Shown here in pieces: positions 1-8,224 of a stretch of DNA of 31,698 bases; the first letter of the stretch is position 1, and each line of letters begins with the position of its first letter. Source of the DNA: Bacteroides sp. CAG:709. GTDB lineage: Bacteria > Bacteroidota > Bacteroidia > Bacteroidales > UBA932. Both the position numbers and the translations under genes were made by a program. The notes under the pieces were generated by a model. That model did no database searches. It worked only from the letters and a program-made list of their open reading frames with translations, and was not told the origin of the DNA. The stretch lies in contig FR882182.1 of the NCBI GenBank assembly GCA_000434935.1, positions 1 through 31,698 on the forward strand, given 5' to 3'.

Positions 1-67
1 CTTCAAAAAGAAATCTATCCTCGAAAATACATCGCAAATCCCAACAGCAAATTTACAAACACATACA

Positions 68-99
68 AAAGAGACCACCCGGAAAAGGATGGTCTCTTT
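68..99 (-). terminator. Rho-independent terminator of frdAB
   Basis: An inverted repeat pairs positions 68-77 with 90-99 (10 bp, AAAGAGACCA with TGGTCTCTTT). One mismatch and two further G-C pairs lie inside, closing on a six-base loop at 81-86. Read on the minus strand, the stem runs into a short T-run, as expected for an intrinsic terminator 23 bases after the frdB stop. The remaining sequence at 1-121 shows no gene. Confidence 0.8.
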
Positions 100-121
100 A
101 CATTTATGTGGGAAAAAAGTA

Positions 122-901
122 TTACTCGCTAAATTTGGCAGCAAGGAATTCTCTGTTCAAACGAGCGATATGCTCCACTGAAATACCTTTAGGGCACTCC
201 ATTTCGCAAGCTCTGGTGTTGGTACAGTTACCGAAGCCGAGTTCATCCATCTTCGCAACCATCGCACGAGCCCTTTTAGCAGCCTCTGGACGTCCCTGAG
301 GAAGAAGAGCAAGTGAACTTACCCTTGCAGCCACAAAGAGCATTGCAGAGCCGTTTTTACAGGTAGCTACGCAGGCACCGCAACCAACGCAAGCAGCAGC
401 GTCCATACTCTTTTCAGCCTTGTCATGAGGAATGAGAAGAGCATTGCCATCCTGCGCGGAACCAGTTCTTACGGAAGTATAACCGCCGGCCTGGAGAATC
501 TTGTCGAAAGCAGATCTGTCTACGACGAGGTCCTTGATTACAGGGAAAGCAGCACTTCTCCAAGGCTCTACAGTGATAGTAGCACCATTCTTGAAATGAC
601 GCATGAACAACTGGCAAGTAGTAACCTGATCATCCGGACCATGAGCTCTACCGTCAATATACAGCGAACAAGCACCGCAGATACCCTCACGGCAGTCATG
701 ATCAAATGAAACAGGACCATAACTCTGACATCCTTTATCTACAGCTACCGGATCATCTCCGTTACGTACAAGCTGCTCATTAAGAATATCAAGCATCTCA
801 AGGAATGAAGCATCTTCCTCAATTCCGGTCACGGTGTAATTCTTAAATTCACCTTTAGACTGGGCGTTTTTCTGACGCCATATTTTTAACTTGAAATCCA
901 T
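122..901 (-). CDS. frdB: Fumarate reductase / succinate dehydrogenase iron-sulfur subunit
   Basis: This is the electron-transfer subunit that links the membrane quinol site to the flavoprotein in fumarate reductase or succinate dehydrogenase, on the cytoplasmic face of the inner membrane. The 259 residues carry three cysteine clusters in the normal order. The N-terminal [2Fe-2S] set includes CREGICGAC with a later Cys in VTTCQLF. A [4Fe-4S] motif follows as CVGCGACVATC. The last set, CTNTRACEMECPKG, belongs with the [3Fe-4S] centre. It lies 6 bases after frdA and is surely cotranscribed. In Bacteroidales the complex mainly reduces fumarate to succinate, so I use frd rather than sdh; sequence alone does not settle the direction. 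Length is normal for the family that uses one cytochrome b subunit. Confidence 0.95.
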   Translation of the reverse strand: MDFKLKIWRQKNAQSKGEFKNYTVTGIEEDASFLEMLDILNEQLVRNGDDPVAVDKGCQSYGPVSFDHDCREGICGACSLYIDGRAHGPDDQVTTCQLFMRHFKNGATITVEPWRSAAFPVIKDLVVDRSAFDKILQAGGYTSVRTGSAQDGNALLIPHDKAEKSMDAAACVGCGACVATCKNGSAMLFVAARVSSLALLPQGRPEAAKRARAMVAKMDELGFGNCTNTRACEMECPKGISVEHIARLNREFLAAKFSE

Positions 902-907
902 CTCTAA

Positions 908-2854
908 TTAGTCTTTATAGTTTCTGGTAGCAACATGGATATTCTCGTATACGAGTGGTTCTTTATGGAGTTCCGGCTCAACACCTTCTCCCTTGTACTC
1001 CCAGGCAGCTACATACATATAGTTCTCGTCATCACGCTTAGCCTCGCCTTCTTCGGTCTTGCTCTCCTCACGGAAATGACCGCCACAAGACTCATTACGG
1101 TTAAGCGCATCAAAAGCCATAAGTTCTCCGATATCGAAGAAGTCCTCAAGACGGAGAGCCTTCTCAAGCTCCTGGTTGAACTCATACTGTGTTCCTGTCA
1201 CGCGGACTGTCTTCCAGAATTCCTTGCGGAGAGCCTTGATCTGCTCAATACCCTCTTTAAGACCTTCTGCTGTACGAGCCATACCGACGTGCTCCCACAT
1301 GATGTGTCCGAGTTTCTTATGGATAGCATCAACAGGCTCTGTACCCTTGACAGCGAAGAGCTTGTCAATACGTGCCTGAACTGCCTTCTCAGCCGCATCG
1401 AATTCTGGAGCTGAAGTGTCAGTCTTAGGCTCTGCAAACTTATGAGAAAGGTAATCTCCGATGGTAACAGGCAGGATGAAATATCCGTCTGCAAGACCCT
1501 GCATGAGGGCTGATGCACCGAGACGGTTTCCGCCATGATCAGAGAAGTTAGCCTCACCGATAGCATACAGACCAGGGATAGTAGTCTGAAGATCATAGTC
1601 AACCCAAATACCACCCATTGTATAGTGGATAGCAGGATAAATCATCATAGGCTCTTCCCAAGGGTTGGTAGCCGTAATCTTCTCATACATCTGGAAGAGG
1701 TTGCCGTAACGCTCTGCAACTCTCTGTTTTCCAAGTCTTTGGATAGCATCCTTAAAGTCAAGGAATACTGCGAGGCCAGTTTCATTTACACCGAAGCCGG
1801 CATCACATCTTTCCTTGGCTGCACGTGAAGCGACGTCACGAGGAACGAGGTTTCCGAATGCAGGATAACGACGCTCAAGATAGTAGTCTCTATCCTCCTC
1901 TGCAATCTGTGAAGGCTTGATTTCATGCTTGCGGAGCTTCATCACATCTTCCATCTTCTTAGGCACCCAGATACGACCGTCATTACGGAGAGACTCTGAC
2001 ATGAGGGTCAGTTTGCACTGCTGGTCACCATGAACAGGAATACATGTAGGGTGAATCTGTGCGAAAGCAGGATTTGCAAAATAAGCACCCTTCCTGAAGC
2101 ACTGCATTGCAGCTGAACCGTTGCTGTTCATTGCATTGGTCGAAAGGAAGTATGTACGACCGTAACCACCTGTAGCAATAACGACAGCATGAGCACCGAA
2201 TCTCTCAAGCTTACCTGTTACGAGGTTTCTTGCGATGATACCCTTAGCCTCACCATTGATAACTACGAGGTCGAGCATCTCATGACGTGGATAGCTTTTT
2301 ACAGTTCCGGCTGCAATCTGCCTGTTGAGCGAGGCATAAGCACCGAGAAGAAGCTGCTGTCCGGTTTGTCCTCTGGCATAGAATGTACGGCTTACCTGCA
2401 CACCACCGAAAGAACGGTTCGCGAGGTATCCGCCATACTCTCTTGCAAAAGGAATTCCCTGCGCAACGCACTGGTCAATGATAGCGGCGCTGACTTCAGC
2501 AAGACGATAGACATTAGCCTCTCTACTACGATAGTCACCACCCTTGATGGTATCATAGAAAAGACGGTAGACAGAGTCATTGTCATTCTGGTAGTTCTTC
2601 GCAGCATTGATACCACCCTGTGCTGCAATAGAGTGCGCACGACGAGGTGAATCGCTGATACAGAACACTTTAACATTATAACCGAGTTCACCGAGGGTAG
2701 CAGCTGCAGAAGCTCCACCAAGACCGGTACCGACTACAATGATTTCAAGTTTCCTTTTGTTGTTAGGACTGACAAGACGAATTTCTGACTTCCTTTTGGT
2801 CCATTTTTCAGCCAAAGGTCCGTCAGGAATCTTTGAGATTAATTTATCGGCCAT
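908..2854 (-). CDS. frdA: Fumarate reductase / succinate dehydrogenase flavoprotein subunit
   Basis: Catalytic subunit that interconverts fumarate and succinate using FAD. The dinucleotide-binding GTGLGG lies at about residues 42-47. The motif RRAHSIAAQGG contains His74, the expected covalent FAD attachment residue. Further family motifs are HYTMGGIWVD and DHGGNRLGASALMQGL. At 648 residues the size fits the family typical of Bacteroides and other organisms with a single cytochrome b subunit. The ATG at 2854 is followed by a sensible N terminus. frdB follows at once. No cytochrome b gene (frdC) lies upstream, where the gene is usually found in Bacteroides; instead ruvB ends 82 bases away. A promoter-like box sits in that gap, so frdAB is probably a two-gene unit here. 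Confidence 0.95.
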   Translation of the reverse strand: MADKLISKIPDGPLAEKWTKRKSEIRLVSPNNKRKLEIIVVGTGLGGASAAATLGELGYNVKVFCISDSPRRAHSIAAQGGINAAKNYQNDNDSVYRLFYDTIKGGDYRSREANVYRLAEVSAAIIDQCVAQGIPFAREYGGYLANRSFGGVQVSRTFYARGQTGQQLLLGAYASLNRQIAAGTVKSYPRHEMLDLVVINGEAKGIIARNLVTGKLERFGAHAVVIATGGYGRTYFLSTNAMNSNGSAAMQCFRKGAYFANPAFAQIHPTCIPVHGDQQCKLTLMSESLRNDGRIWVPKKMEDVMKLRKHEIKPSQIAEEDRDYYLERRYPAFGNLVPRDVASRAAKERCDAGFGVNETGLAVFLDFKDAIQRLGKQRVAERYGNLFQMYEKITATNPWEEPMMIYPAIHYTMGGIWVDYDLQTTIPGLYAIGEANFSDHGGNRLGASALMQGLADGYFILPVTIGDYLSHKFAEPKTDTSAPEFDAAEKAVQARIDKLFAVKGTEPVDAIHKKLGHIMWEHVGMARTAEGLKEGIEQIKALRKEFWKTVRVTGTQYEFNQELEKALRLEDFFDIGELMAFDALNRNESCGGHFREESKTEEGEAKRDDENYMYVAAWEYKGEGVEPELHKEPLVYENIHVATRNYKD

Positions 2855-2888
2855 TGTATAGTTATTATGAAATTGTACAATTATTCTG

Positions 2889-2896
2889 CAAGTTTA
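2889..2896 (-). promoter_or_regulatory. Possible -7 box for frdAB
   Basis: Read on the minus strand this is TAAACTTG, one base from the Bacteroidota -7 consensus TAnnTTTG. It lies about 35 bases before the frdA start in an AT-rich gap after ruvB. A GTTTA sequence at roughly the right distance upstream could be a weak -33 element. Confidence 0.4.
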
Positions 2897-2936
2897 GTGA
2901 TTTTTAATGAATAAACCTTGGAAACTGAAAACAAAA

Positions 2937-3980
2937 TCAAAAAAGAGTGTTTTCTATGACTTCCGGGCCCTCTGAAACACCAGGATAACGCTCCAATCCG
3001 AGATGCTCGTAAGCAAGCTCCGTTACTACCCTGCCTCGTGGCGTACGCTGCAGGAAACCCTCCTTTATAAGGAAAGGCTCGTAAACTTCCTCGACAGAGC
3101 CTTGATCCTCCCCCACTGCCGTCGCAATCGTATTCACGCCCACCGGGCCGCCCTTGAACTTCGTGATGATAGTCGAAAGAATCATGTTGTCAATCTGGTT
3201 CAATCCCCTCTTGTCAATGTTGAGAGCATCCAACGCATAACGCGAAATGGCCAGGTCAATGTGCCCGTCCCCCTTCACCTGTGCGAAATCCCTCACACGA
3301 CGCAGGAGCGCATTCGCAATACGCGGCGTACCACGGCTTCGCAATGCGATTTCACGTGCTGCATCTTCCTCAATGCCTACCCCCAGAAGAGCGCTGCTGC
3401 GCTTTATAATATATATGAGGTCTTTCGAATCATAATACTCAAGAGCGAAGTCAATGCCGAACCTCGCACGCAACGGCGCAGTGAGAAGACCCTTGCGGGT
3501 AGTGGCGCCGACAAGCGTGAAAGGGTCCAGTGCAATGCGGACGGACCTGGCACCAGGTCCCTTGTCTATAAGTATATCTATAGCAAACTGCTCCATAGCG
3601 GAGTAAAGGTACTCTTCCACCACCGGAGACAAACGATGGATTTCATCTATAAAGAGGACGTCGCCCTTCTGCAAGGAGGTCAGAAGCCCTGCCAGGTCTC
3701 CGGGCTTGTCCAGCACCGGACCAGATGTAATCTTGATATTCACCCCGAGCTCATTTGCCACGATATTTGCAAGCGTAGTCTTTCCCAGTCCAGGAGGCCC
3801 GTGAAATAGAACATGGTCGAGAGGCTCCCCTCTCATTTTCGCCGCTTGGATGAAGATTTTCAGATTAGTCACGATCTTGTCCTGACCTGTGAAATCTCCA
3901 AGTTCATGTGGTCTTATAATTCCGTCTAAATCCTTATCTTTGTCCGTACCGGAAGAATACGGTGAAAAATCATCAGGCAT
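2937..3980 (-). CDS. ruvB: Holliday junction branch migration helicase RuvB
   Basis: AAA+ motor that, with RuvA, drives branch migration of Holliday junctions before RuvC cleavage. Walker A is GPPGLGKTTLA, Walker B is LFIDEIHR, and the sensor and arginine-finger region reads GATTRKGLLTAPLRARFG. The C-terminal winged helix includes TPRGRVVT. I chose the ATG at 3980, giving 347 residues; the frame also opens with a TTG at 3986, two codons earlier. ruvA and ruvC are not in the window. The gene diverges from mfd, another repair gene, across a 288-base spacer. A perfect -7 box lies 22 bases upstream of the start. Confidence 0.96.
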   Translation of the reverse strand: MPDDFSPYSSGTDKDKDLDGIIRPHELGDFTGQDKIVTNLKIFIQAAKMRGEPLDHVLFHGPPGLGKTTLANIVANELGVNIKITSGPVLDKPGDLAGLLTSLQKGDVLFIDEIHRLSPVVEEYLYSAMEQFAIDILIDKGPGARSVRIALDPFTLVGATTRKGLLTAPLRARFGIDFALEYYDSKDLIYIIKRSSALLGVGIEEDAAREIALRSRGTPRIANALLRRVRDFAQVKGDGHIDLAISRYALDALNIDKRGLNQIDNMILSTIITKFKGGPVGVNTIATAVGEDQGSVEEVYEPFLIKEGFLQRTPRGRVVTELAYEHLGLERYPGVSEGPEVIENTLF

Positions 3981-4001
3981 TCTCAAAAAACATTAATAAT
4001 A

Positions 4002-4009
4002 CAAATTTA
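4002..4009 (-). promoter_or_regulatory. -7 promoter box for ruvB
   Basis: On the minus strand this reads TAAATTTG, a perfect match to the Bacteroidota TAnnTTTG -7 box, 22 bases upstream of the ruvB ATG. The surrounding sequence is extremely AT-rich, so a chance match is possible, and I see no clear -33 element. Confidence 0.5.
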
Positions 4010-4074
4010 TATATTTTTATTTTAATGTTGTTTTATATATCGCTGTTGATATGTTGATAAACGATTGTCGAGTA

Positions 4075-4095
4075 TTGATTATCAATTAGTTGTAG
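4075..4095 (+). repeat. Dispersed TGATTATCAATTAGTTA-like box, copy A
   Basis: The sequence TGATTATCAATTAGTTGTA (from 4076) resembles boxes at 25171-25188, 28497-28517 and 28580-28600, all intergenic or at a gene end. The identity over about 19 bases is too long to dismiss as AT-richness, though too short to be certain that the copies share an origin. Confidence 0.45.
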
Positions 4096-4268
4096 CGGTG
4101 AATAATTGTTGATATCACTGAAGATGGTCCGGTGAAAAATTGTTTGGAAAAATATTTGCAAGTTTGCCCGGACGTCTGCATAACATTTGAAACCGGAAAA
4201 GAAAGAACGAGTTTTCAATAGATGTCAACAGGCTTATCAACGGGTTATCAACAGAAAATAGGGGGTAT

Positions 4269-7200
4269 ATGTTAATAAGTTCGAAAACTTCAGCCGAACT
4301 GTCAGAACTGATAAAAAAACAGCTCAATACTTACTGCAGCGGCTTGTTCCTTTCCGCCAGATGGTTCGTAGTTTCCCAATGCGCTTCCACGGGTGTAAAC
4401 CTGGTGGTGCTTCCTGATAAGGATTCCGCAGAATATTGTGCATCAGACCTTTACACATTGGTAAAAGGTGACAGGGTGTTCTTCCTTCCGGACTCCGGAA
4501 AGAATGTAGAGAGAAGTAATTACAAGTCTTCACTGGGAGTTCAGAGAACATCCGCCGTCGGCAGCATCCTTGCTGATCAGGACAATGCTTCACAACTTTT
4601 CATAGTTACATATCCGGAAGCGCTCGAAGAGCCGGTGCCGGAGAAAAAACGCATTGCCGATTCCCTGCTGACTATCCGCAAAGGCGACACCATAAGTCAC
4701 GAAAGCATTGCGGCAGCATTGTACGAAAAGAAATTCTCGCGCGTGGATTTCGTTTCCGCTCCGGGGCAGTTCGCGATTAGAGGCGCCGTTGTAGATATCT
4801 TCTCTTACTCGTTCAATGATCCTTTCCGAATTTCATTCTTCGGCGACGAGGTAGAGAAGATAAACGTATTTGATTGCAACACACAGCTTTCCAAGGAAGA
4901 AAGAGACAGTGCGGACATTTTTCCCGACATTGTGGCTGACGACGGCCCAGGCGTAAGCATTGCGGAAATACTGCCGAAAGAAACACTGGTATGGATGGAC
5001 TCCTCGGACATGTACAGGGAAAAACCATTCTACAGCGGATTGGAAAGCTTCCGTAAAGTTTACATTGACACTCCCCTTTCGCATCAGGGCGAAGAACAGG
5101 TCAAGTTCCGCATATCTCCCCAGCCGGTATTCAACAAGAATTTCGAGCTTCTTTCAGCTGACATCCGCAGCCGCATGGAGAGCGGATACAAGGTATTCAT
5201 CTACACCGAGAAAGAGTCTCAGGTAGAGCGCCTCAGGTCCATATTGTACCAGAACGAGGGCATCATGCCGGAGTTCATTCCGGAGCAGAATATCCATAAG
5301 GGATTCATTGACAATGAAGACAAACTCTGCTGCTATACGGATCATGAGATTTTCGACAGGTTCCACAGGGTAAGCATCAGGAGAACCGTCGAGAAAAGCG
5401 AGCAGCTGACATTGAACGACCTCAATTCTTTCAATATCGGTGATTATGTGGTGCACATCGACCACGGCGTCGGCGTGTTCGGCGGTCTTGTCCGCATGAA
5501 AGATGACAAGGGCAGAATCCATGAGGTCGTGAAGCTGATGTACAAGGACAATGACGTAGTGTTCGTATCCGTACATGCATTGCACAAGATTTCGCGATAC
5601 AAGTCCAAGGATGCCATGCCGCCGAAAATCAACAAACTCGGCTCAAAGACGTGGCAGACGCTCAAGTCCAATGCCAAGGCGAAGGTAAAGGATATTGCCA
5701 AGGAACTTATCAATCTTTATGCGAAAAGAAAGGCAGCCGACGGCTTCGCATACTCCCCCGACACTTATCTTCAGGAGGAATTGGAATCGAGTTTCATGTA
5801 TGAAGACACTCCGGACCAGGAAACGGCCACACAGGCTATAAAGAGAGATATGGAGGACAAGAGTCCTATGGACAGGCTCGTGTGCGGCGATGTGGGTTTC
5901 GGCAAGACTGAACTTGCCATAAGGGCTGCTTTCAAGGCAGTTACGGACAGCAAGCAGGTGGCGGTGCTTGTGCCTACTACCATTCTTGCTTTCCAGCATT
6001 ACAATACTTTCAAGTCCCGTCTGAAGAATTTTCCTTGTAACATAGAGTATGTCAGCAGGATGCGTACTGCCAAGGAACTCACGGACATCAAGTCTGGACT
6101 TAAAAGCGGGGCCATTGACATAGTCATTGGAACTCACAAGATTCTCGGCGGAACATTTGAATTCAAGGACCTTGGCCTGCTGATCATTGACGAGGAACAG
6201 AAGTTCGGCGTGGGCGCGAAGGAGAAATTGCGTCAGCTGAAACTTTCCGTGGATACATTGACATTGACGGCTACTCCTATTCCGAGGACATTGCAGTTTT
6301 CGCTTCTGGGCGCGCGCGACCTTTCGATCATCAGCACTCCCCCGCCGAACAGGATTCCGACCCAGACGGAGATCATTCTTTTCGACGAGGAGGAAATCAG
6401 GAACATCATCACGTATGAACTGAACCGCGGCGGGCAGATTTTCTTCCTCCACAACAAAGTGCAGGAACTTCCGGCAGTGTATGACATCCTTCACAGGATC
6501 GTGCCGGACATGAAGATATGTGTCGCGCATGGACAGATGGAGGCTAAAGTGCTGGAAGATAAGATGATGGATTTTATTCAGGGAGATTATGACCTGCTTC
6601 TGAGCACTACCATCATCGAAAGCGGACTGGATATTCCGAATGCCAATACCATCATTATAAACCAGGCGCAGAATTTCGGATTGAGCGACCTGCACCAGTT
6701 GCGCGGACGTGTAGGAAGGTCGAACAGGAAGGCATTTTGCTATCTCATTGTGCCGCCGCTGATGACATTGTCAGAGGATTCCAGACGCAGGCTCAAGGCT
6801 ATCGAGGAGTTCTCCGACCTGGGCAGCGGTTTCAATATCGCCATGCAGGATTTGGATATCCGTGGTGCCGGCAATCTTCTCGGGGCTGAACAGAGCGGAT
6901 ATATCGCCGATATGGGATACGAAACTTATCAGAAGATTCTGGCGGAGGCGATGGACGAACTTGGACTCGAAATCGGACTTTCCAGCAAGAATGTCAATGA
7001 TTCTTACGTGGAGGATTGTACCATCGAGACTGATCAGGTCGCGCTCATTCCTGACAGTTATATCGACGTGCAGGCTGAAAAGATGCGTATCTACAAGGAA
7101 CTTGATTCCCTGGACAAGGATAGTGAACTGGACAAGATGGCTGCGCGTCTGGCTGACAGGTTCGGCCCTATACCGGATGAAGTCGCCCGGCTTTTCGATA

Positions 7201-7457
7201 TCGTGCGTATCCGCCATCTTGGTGAAAAGCTTGGTTTCGAGAAGATTATCATAAAGAACGGCATATTGATAGCATTCTTCATAAACAACCAGATGGCGGC
7301 GTATTACAAGTCAGGAGTGTTTACCAAGATATTGGAGAAAGTATCTGAATACAGCCGTCTTTTCGAACTGAAGCAGAACGATTCGAAACTCAGGATAATA
7401 TCCAGGAAGGTGAATACCCTCTCAGATGCGTACAATATTCTGTGCAAACTCCGTTAA
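4269..7457 (+). CDS. mfd: Transcription-repair coupling factor Mfd
   Basis: ATP-driven translocase that dislodges RNA polymerase stalled at DNA damage and recruits UvrA. The 1062-residue protein has the expected order. First comes an N-terminal UvrB-like region. A CarD/RID-type polymerase-binding domain follows at about residues 385-470 (FNIGDYVVHIDHGVGVFGGL). The helicase core has Walker A GDVGFGKTE near residue 545, the DEEQ box at 641-644 (IDEEQKFGVG) and TATPIPRTLQFSL. Motif VI is QLRGRVGRS. The C-terminal TRCF domain includes RFGPIPDEV. It is slightly shorter than E. coli Mfd (1148), as is common in this phylum. The ATG at 4269 follows the origin-like spacer. No obvious hairpin terminator follows; coaX starts 41 bases later with its own -7 box. 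Confidence 0.97.
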   Translation: MLISSKTSAELSELIKKQLNTYCSGLFLSARWFVVSQCASTGVNLVVLPDKDSAEYCASDLYTLVKGDRVFFLPDSGKNVERSNYKSSLGVQRTSAVGSILADQDNASQLFIVTYPEALEEPVPEKKRIADSLLTIRKGDTISHESIAAALYEKKFSRVDFVSAPGQFAIRGAVVDIFSYSFNDPFRISFFGDEVEKINVFDCNTQLSKEERDSADIFPDIVADDGPGVSIAEILPKETLVWMDSSDMYREKPFYSGLESFRKVYIDTPLSHQGEEQVKFRISPQPVFNKNFELLSADIRSRMESGYKVFIYTEKESQVERLRSILYQNEGIMPEFIPEQNIHKGFIDNEDKLCCYTDHEIFDRFHRVSIRRTVEKSEQLTLNDLNSFNIGDYVVHIDHGVGVFGGLVRMKDDKGRIHEVVKLMYKDNDVVFVSVHALHKISRYKSKDAMPPKINKLGSKTWQTLKSNAKAKVKDIAKELINLYAKRKAADGFAYSPDTYLQEELESSFMYEDTPDQETATQAIKRDMEDKSPMDRLVCGDVGFGKTELAIRAAFKAVTDSKQVAVLVPTTILAFQHYNTFKSRLKNFPCNIEYVSRMRTAKELTDIKSGLKSGAIDIVIGTHKILGGTFEFKDLGLLIIDEEQKFGVGAKEKLRQLKLSVDTLTLTATPIPRTLQFSLLGARDLSIISTPPPNRIPTQTEIILFDEEEIRNIITYELNRGGQIFFLHNKVQELPAVYDILHRIVPDMKICVAHGQMEAKVLEDKMMDFIQGDYDLLLSTTIIESGLDIPNANTIIINQAQNFGLSDLHQLRGRVGRSNRKAFCYLIVPPLMTLSEDSRRRLKAIEEFSDLGSGFNIAMQDLDIRGAGNLLGAEQSGYIADMGYETYQKILAEAMDELGLEIGLSSKNVNDSYVEDCTIETDQVALIPDSYIDVQAEKMRIYKELDSLDKDSELDKMAARLADRFGPIPDEVARLFDIVRIRHLGEKLGFEKIIIKNGILIAFFINNQMAAYYKSGVFTKILEKVSEYSRLFELKQNDSKLRIISRKVNTLSDAYNILCKLR

Positions 7458-7471
7458 TTGCAGAAAAGTTA

Positions 7472-7479
7472 TAACTTTG
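7472..7479 (+). promoter_or_regulatory. -7 promoter box for coaX cluster
   Basis: TAACTTTG is a perfect TAnnTTTG match, located between the mfd stop and the TTG start of coaX. A start of transcription a few bases downstream would leave a very short leader. No clear -33 TTTG is seen at the usual spacing. Confidence 0.5.
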
Positions 7480-7498
7480 CAGGTAAATTCAACAGGTT

Positions 7499-8224
7499 TT
7501 GCAGAATCTTATTATTGACATAGGAAATACGGCTGTCAAGGCGGCCTGGGCAGAGGGCCCGACTATAGGGAAGACTTTCCGGTATCAGGGTGAAAGGGTG
7601 AGGAATTTCATACTTTCATTGACTGAAAAGGAGAAGCCTTCTGTCATGATAATTTCTTCTGTCAATGAGATTTCCGCTCATGATGAAGCGGCTTATTCCA
7701 ATGAATGTGAACGTCTGATAATTATGGATAGCGCTCACACTCAAGTACTTGCCGATAACGGTGTGCCTGAGTGGGTGTCATGTGACAGGGCTGCGTCCGT
7801 GATTGCCGTAAGGCATCTGTTCAGAGGAAACGGCTGCACGGTAATGGATTTCGGAACTACTTTCAGCATTGATTTCATAGATAAGGACGGAGGGTATGCG
7901 GGCGGCAATATTTCGCTTGGATGCCGTACCCGTTTCAAGGCATTGAACCGATATTCGAGGGCCCTTCCGCTTGTCGATACACCGTCAGAAATCGTGTTCC
8001 CCGGCGATTCTTTCTTATCATCCGTAACGTCCGGAATCATATCGGGCATAATGTTTGAAATAGAGGGGTATGTTTCGAGTTATCCTGAAAATGTCATCGT
8101 TTTCACAGGCGGTGATGCGAATTATTTTGCAAAATGGATGAAAAACTCGATATTTGTAGTTTGTAACCTGGTGCTAATAGGTTTAGCTTTAATTGCTGAC
8201 GGGTATGTCAAAAAAGATTATTAG
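7499..8224 (+). CDS. coaX: Type III pantothenate kinase
   Basis: Catalyses the first step of CoA synthesis, phosphorylation of pantothenate. Family motifs are clear in the 241 residues: DIGNT near residues 7-11, the CDR segment (96-97) that corresponds to the usual GxDR, DFGTTFSIDF (117-126), GGNISLG (135-141) and TGGDA (203-207). The usual Pro of the GGxIxPG motif is Leu here, a small oddity. No ATG lies at the right place, and a TTG at 7499 directly precedes the conserved first strand, so TTG is the likely start. Its last 20 bases overlap the start of the outer-membrane protein gene, which implies translational coupling. Confidence 0.93.
   Translation: MQNLIIDIGNTAVKAAWAEGPTIGKTFRYQGERVRNFILSLTEKEKPSVMIISSVNEISAHDEAAYSNECERLIIMDSAHTQVLADNGVPEWVSCDRAASVIAVRHLFRGNGCTVMDFGTTFSIDFIDKDGGYAGGNISLGCRTRFKALNRYSRALPLVDTPSEIVFPGDSFLSSVTSGIISGIMFEIEGYVSSYPENVIVFTGGDANYFAKWMKNSIFVVCNLVLIGLALIADGYVKKDY

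Larger units (their letters stand above)
3987..4253. other. Origin-like spacer: AT-rich tract plus DnaA-box-like 9-mers
   Basis: The ruvB-mfd spacer starts with a very AT-rich tract (3987-4040). It is followed by six 9-mers that match or nearly match TTATCAACA, itself one base from the E. coli DnaA box TTATCCACA. Three read TGTTGATAT, TGTTGATAA and TGTTGATAT at 4044-4052, 4052-4060 and 4107-4115. Three point the other way: ATGTCAACA, TTATCAACG and TTATCAACA at 4222-4230, 4234-4242 and 4245-4253. An odd palindrome ATTGATTATCAAT lies at 4074-4086. The arrangement resembles a bacterial oriC with an unwinding element beside opposed box arrays. Flanking genes diverge. dnaA itself is not here, which is not unusual. 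It could instead be a regulatory region with fortuitous repeats. Confidence 0.45.

Noticed and set aside
3003..3809. A 268-codon plus-strand open frame inside ruvB
   Set aside because: It is antisense to RuvB Walker motifs and is Arg-rich without a domain pattern.
4033..4327. Two short minus-strand frames in the ruvB-mfd spacer
   Set aside because: They merely translate the AT-rich, box-containing spacer and the start of mfd. No start context or family resemblance supports them.
5643..6695. A 350-codon minus-strand open frame within mfd
   Set aside because: It is antisense to conserved helicase motifs of mfd, has no recognisable family features and is a shadow of the strong codon pattern on the other strand.
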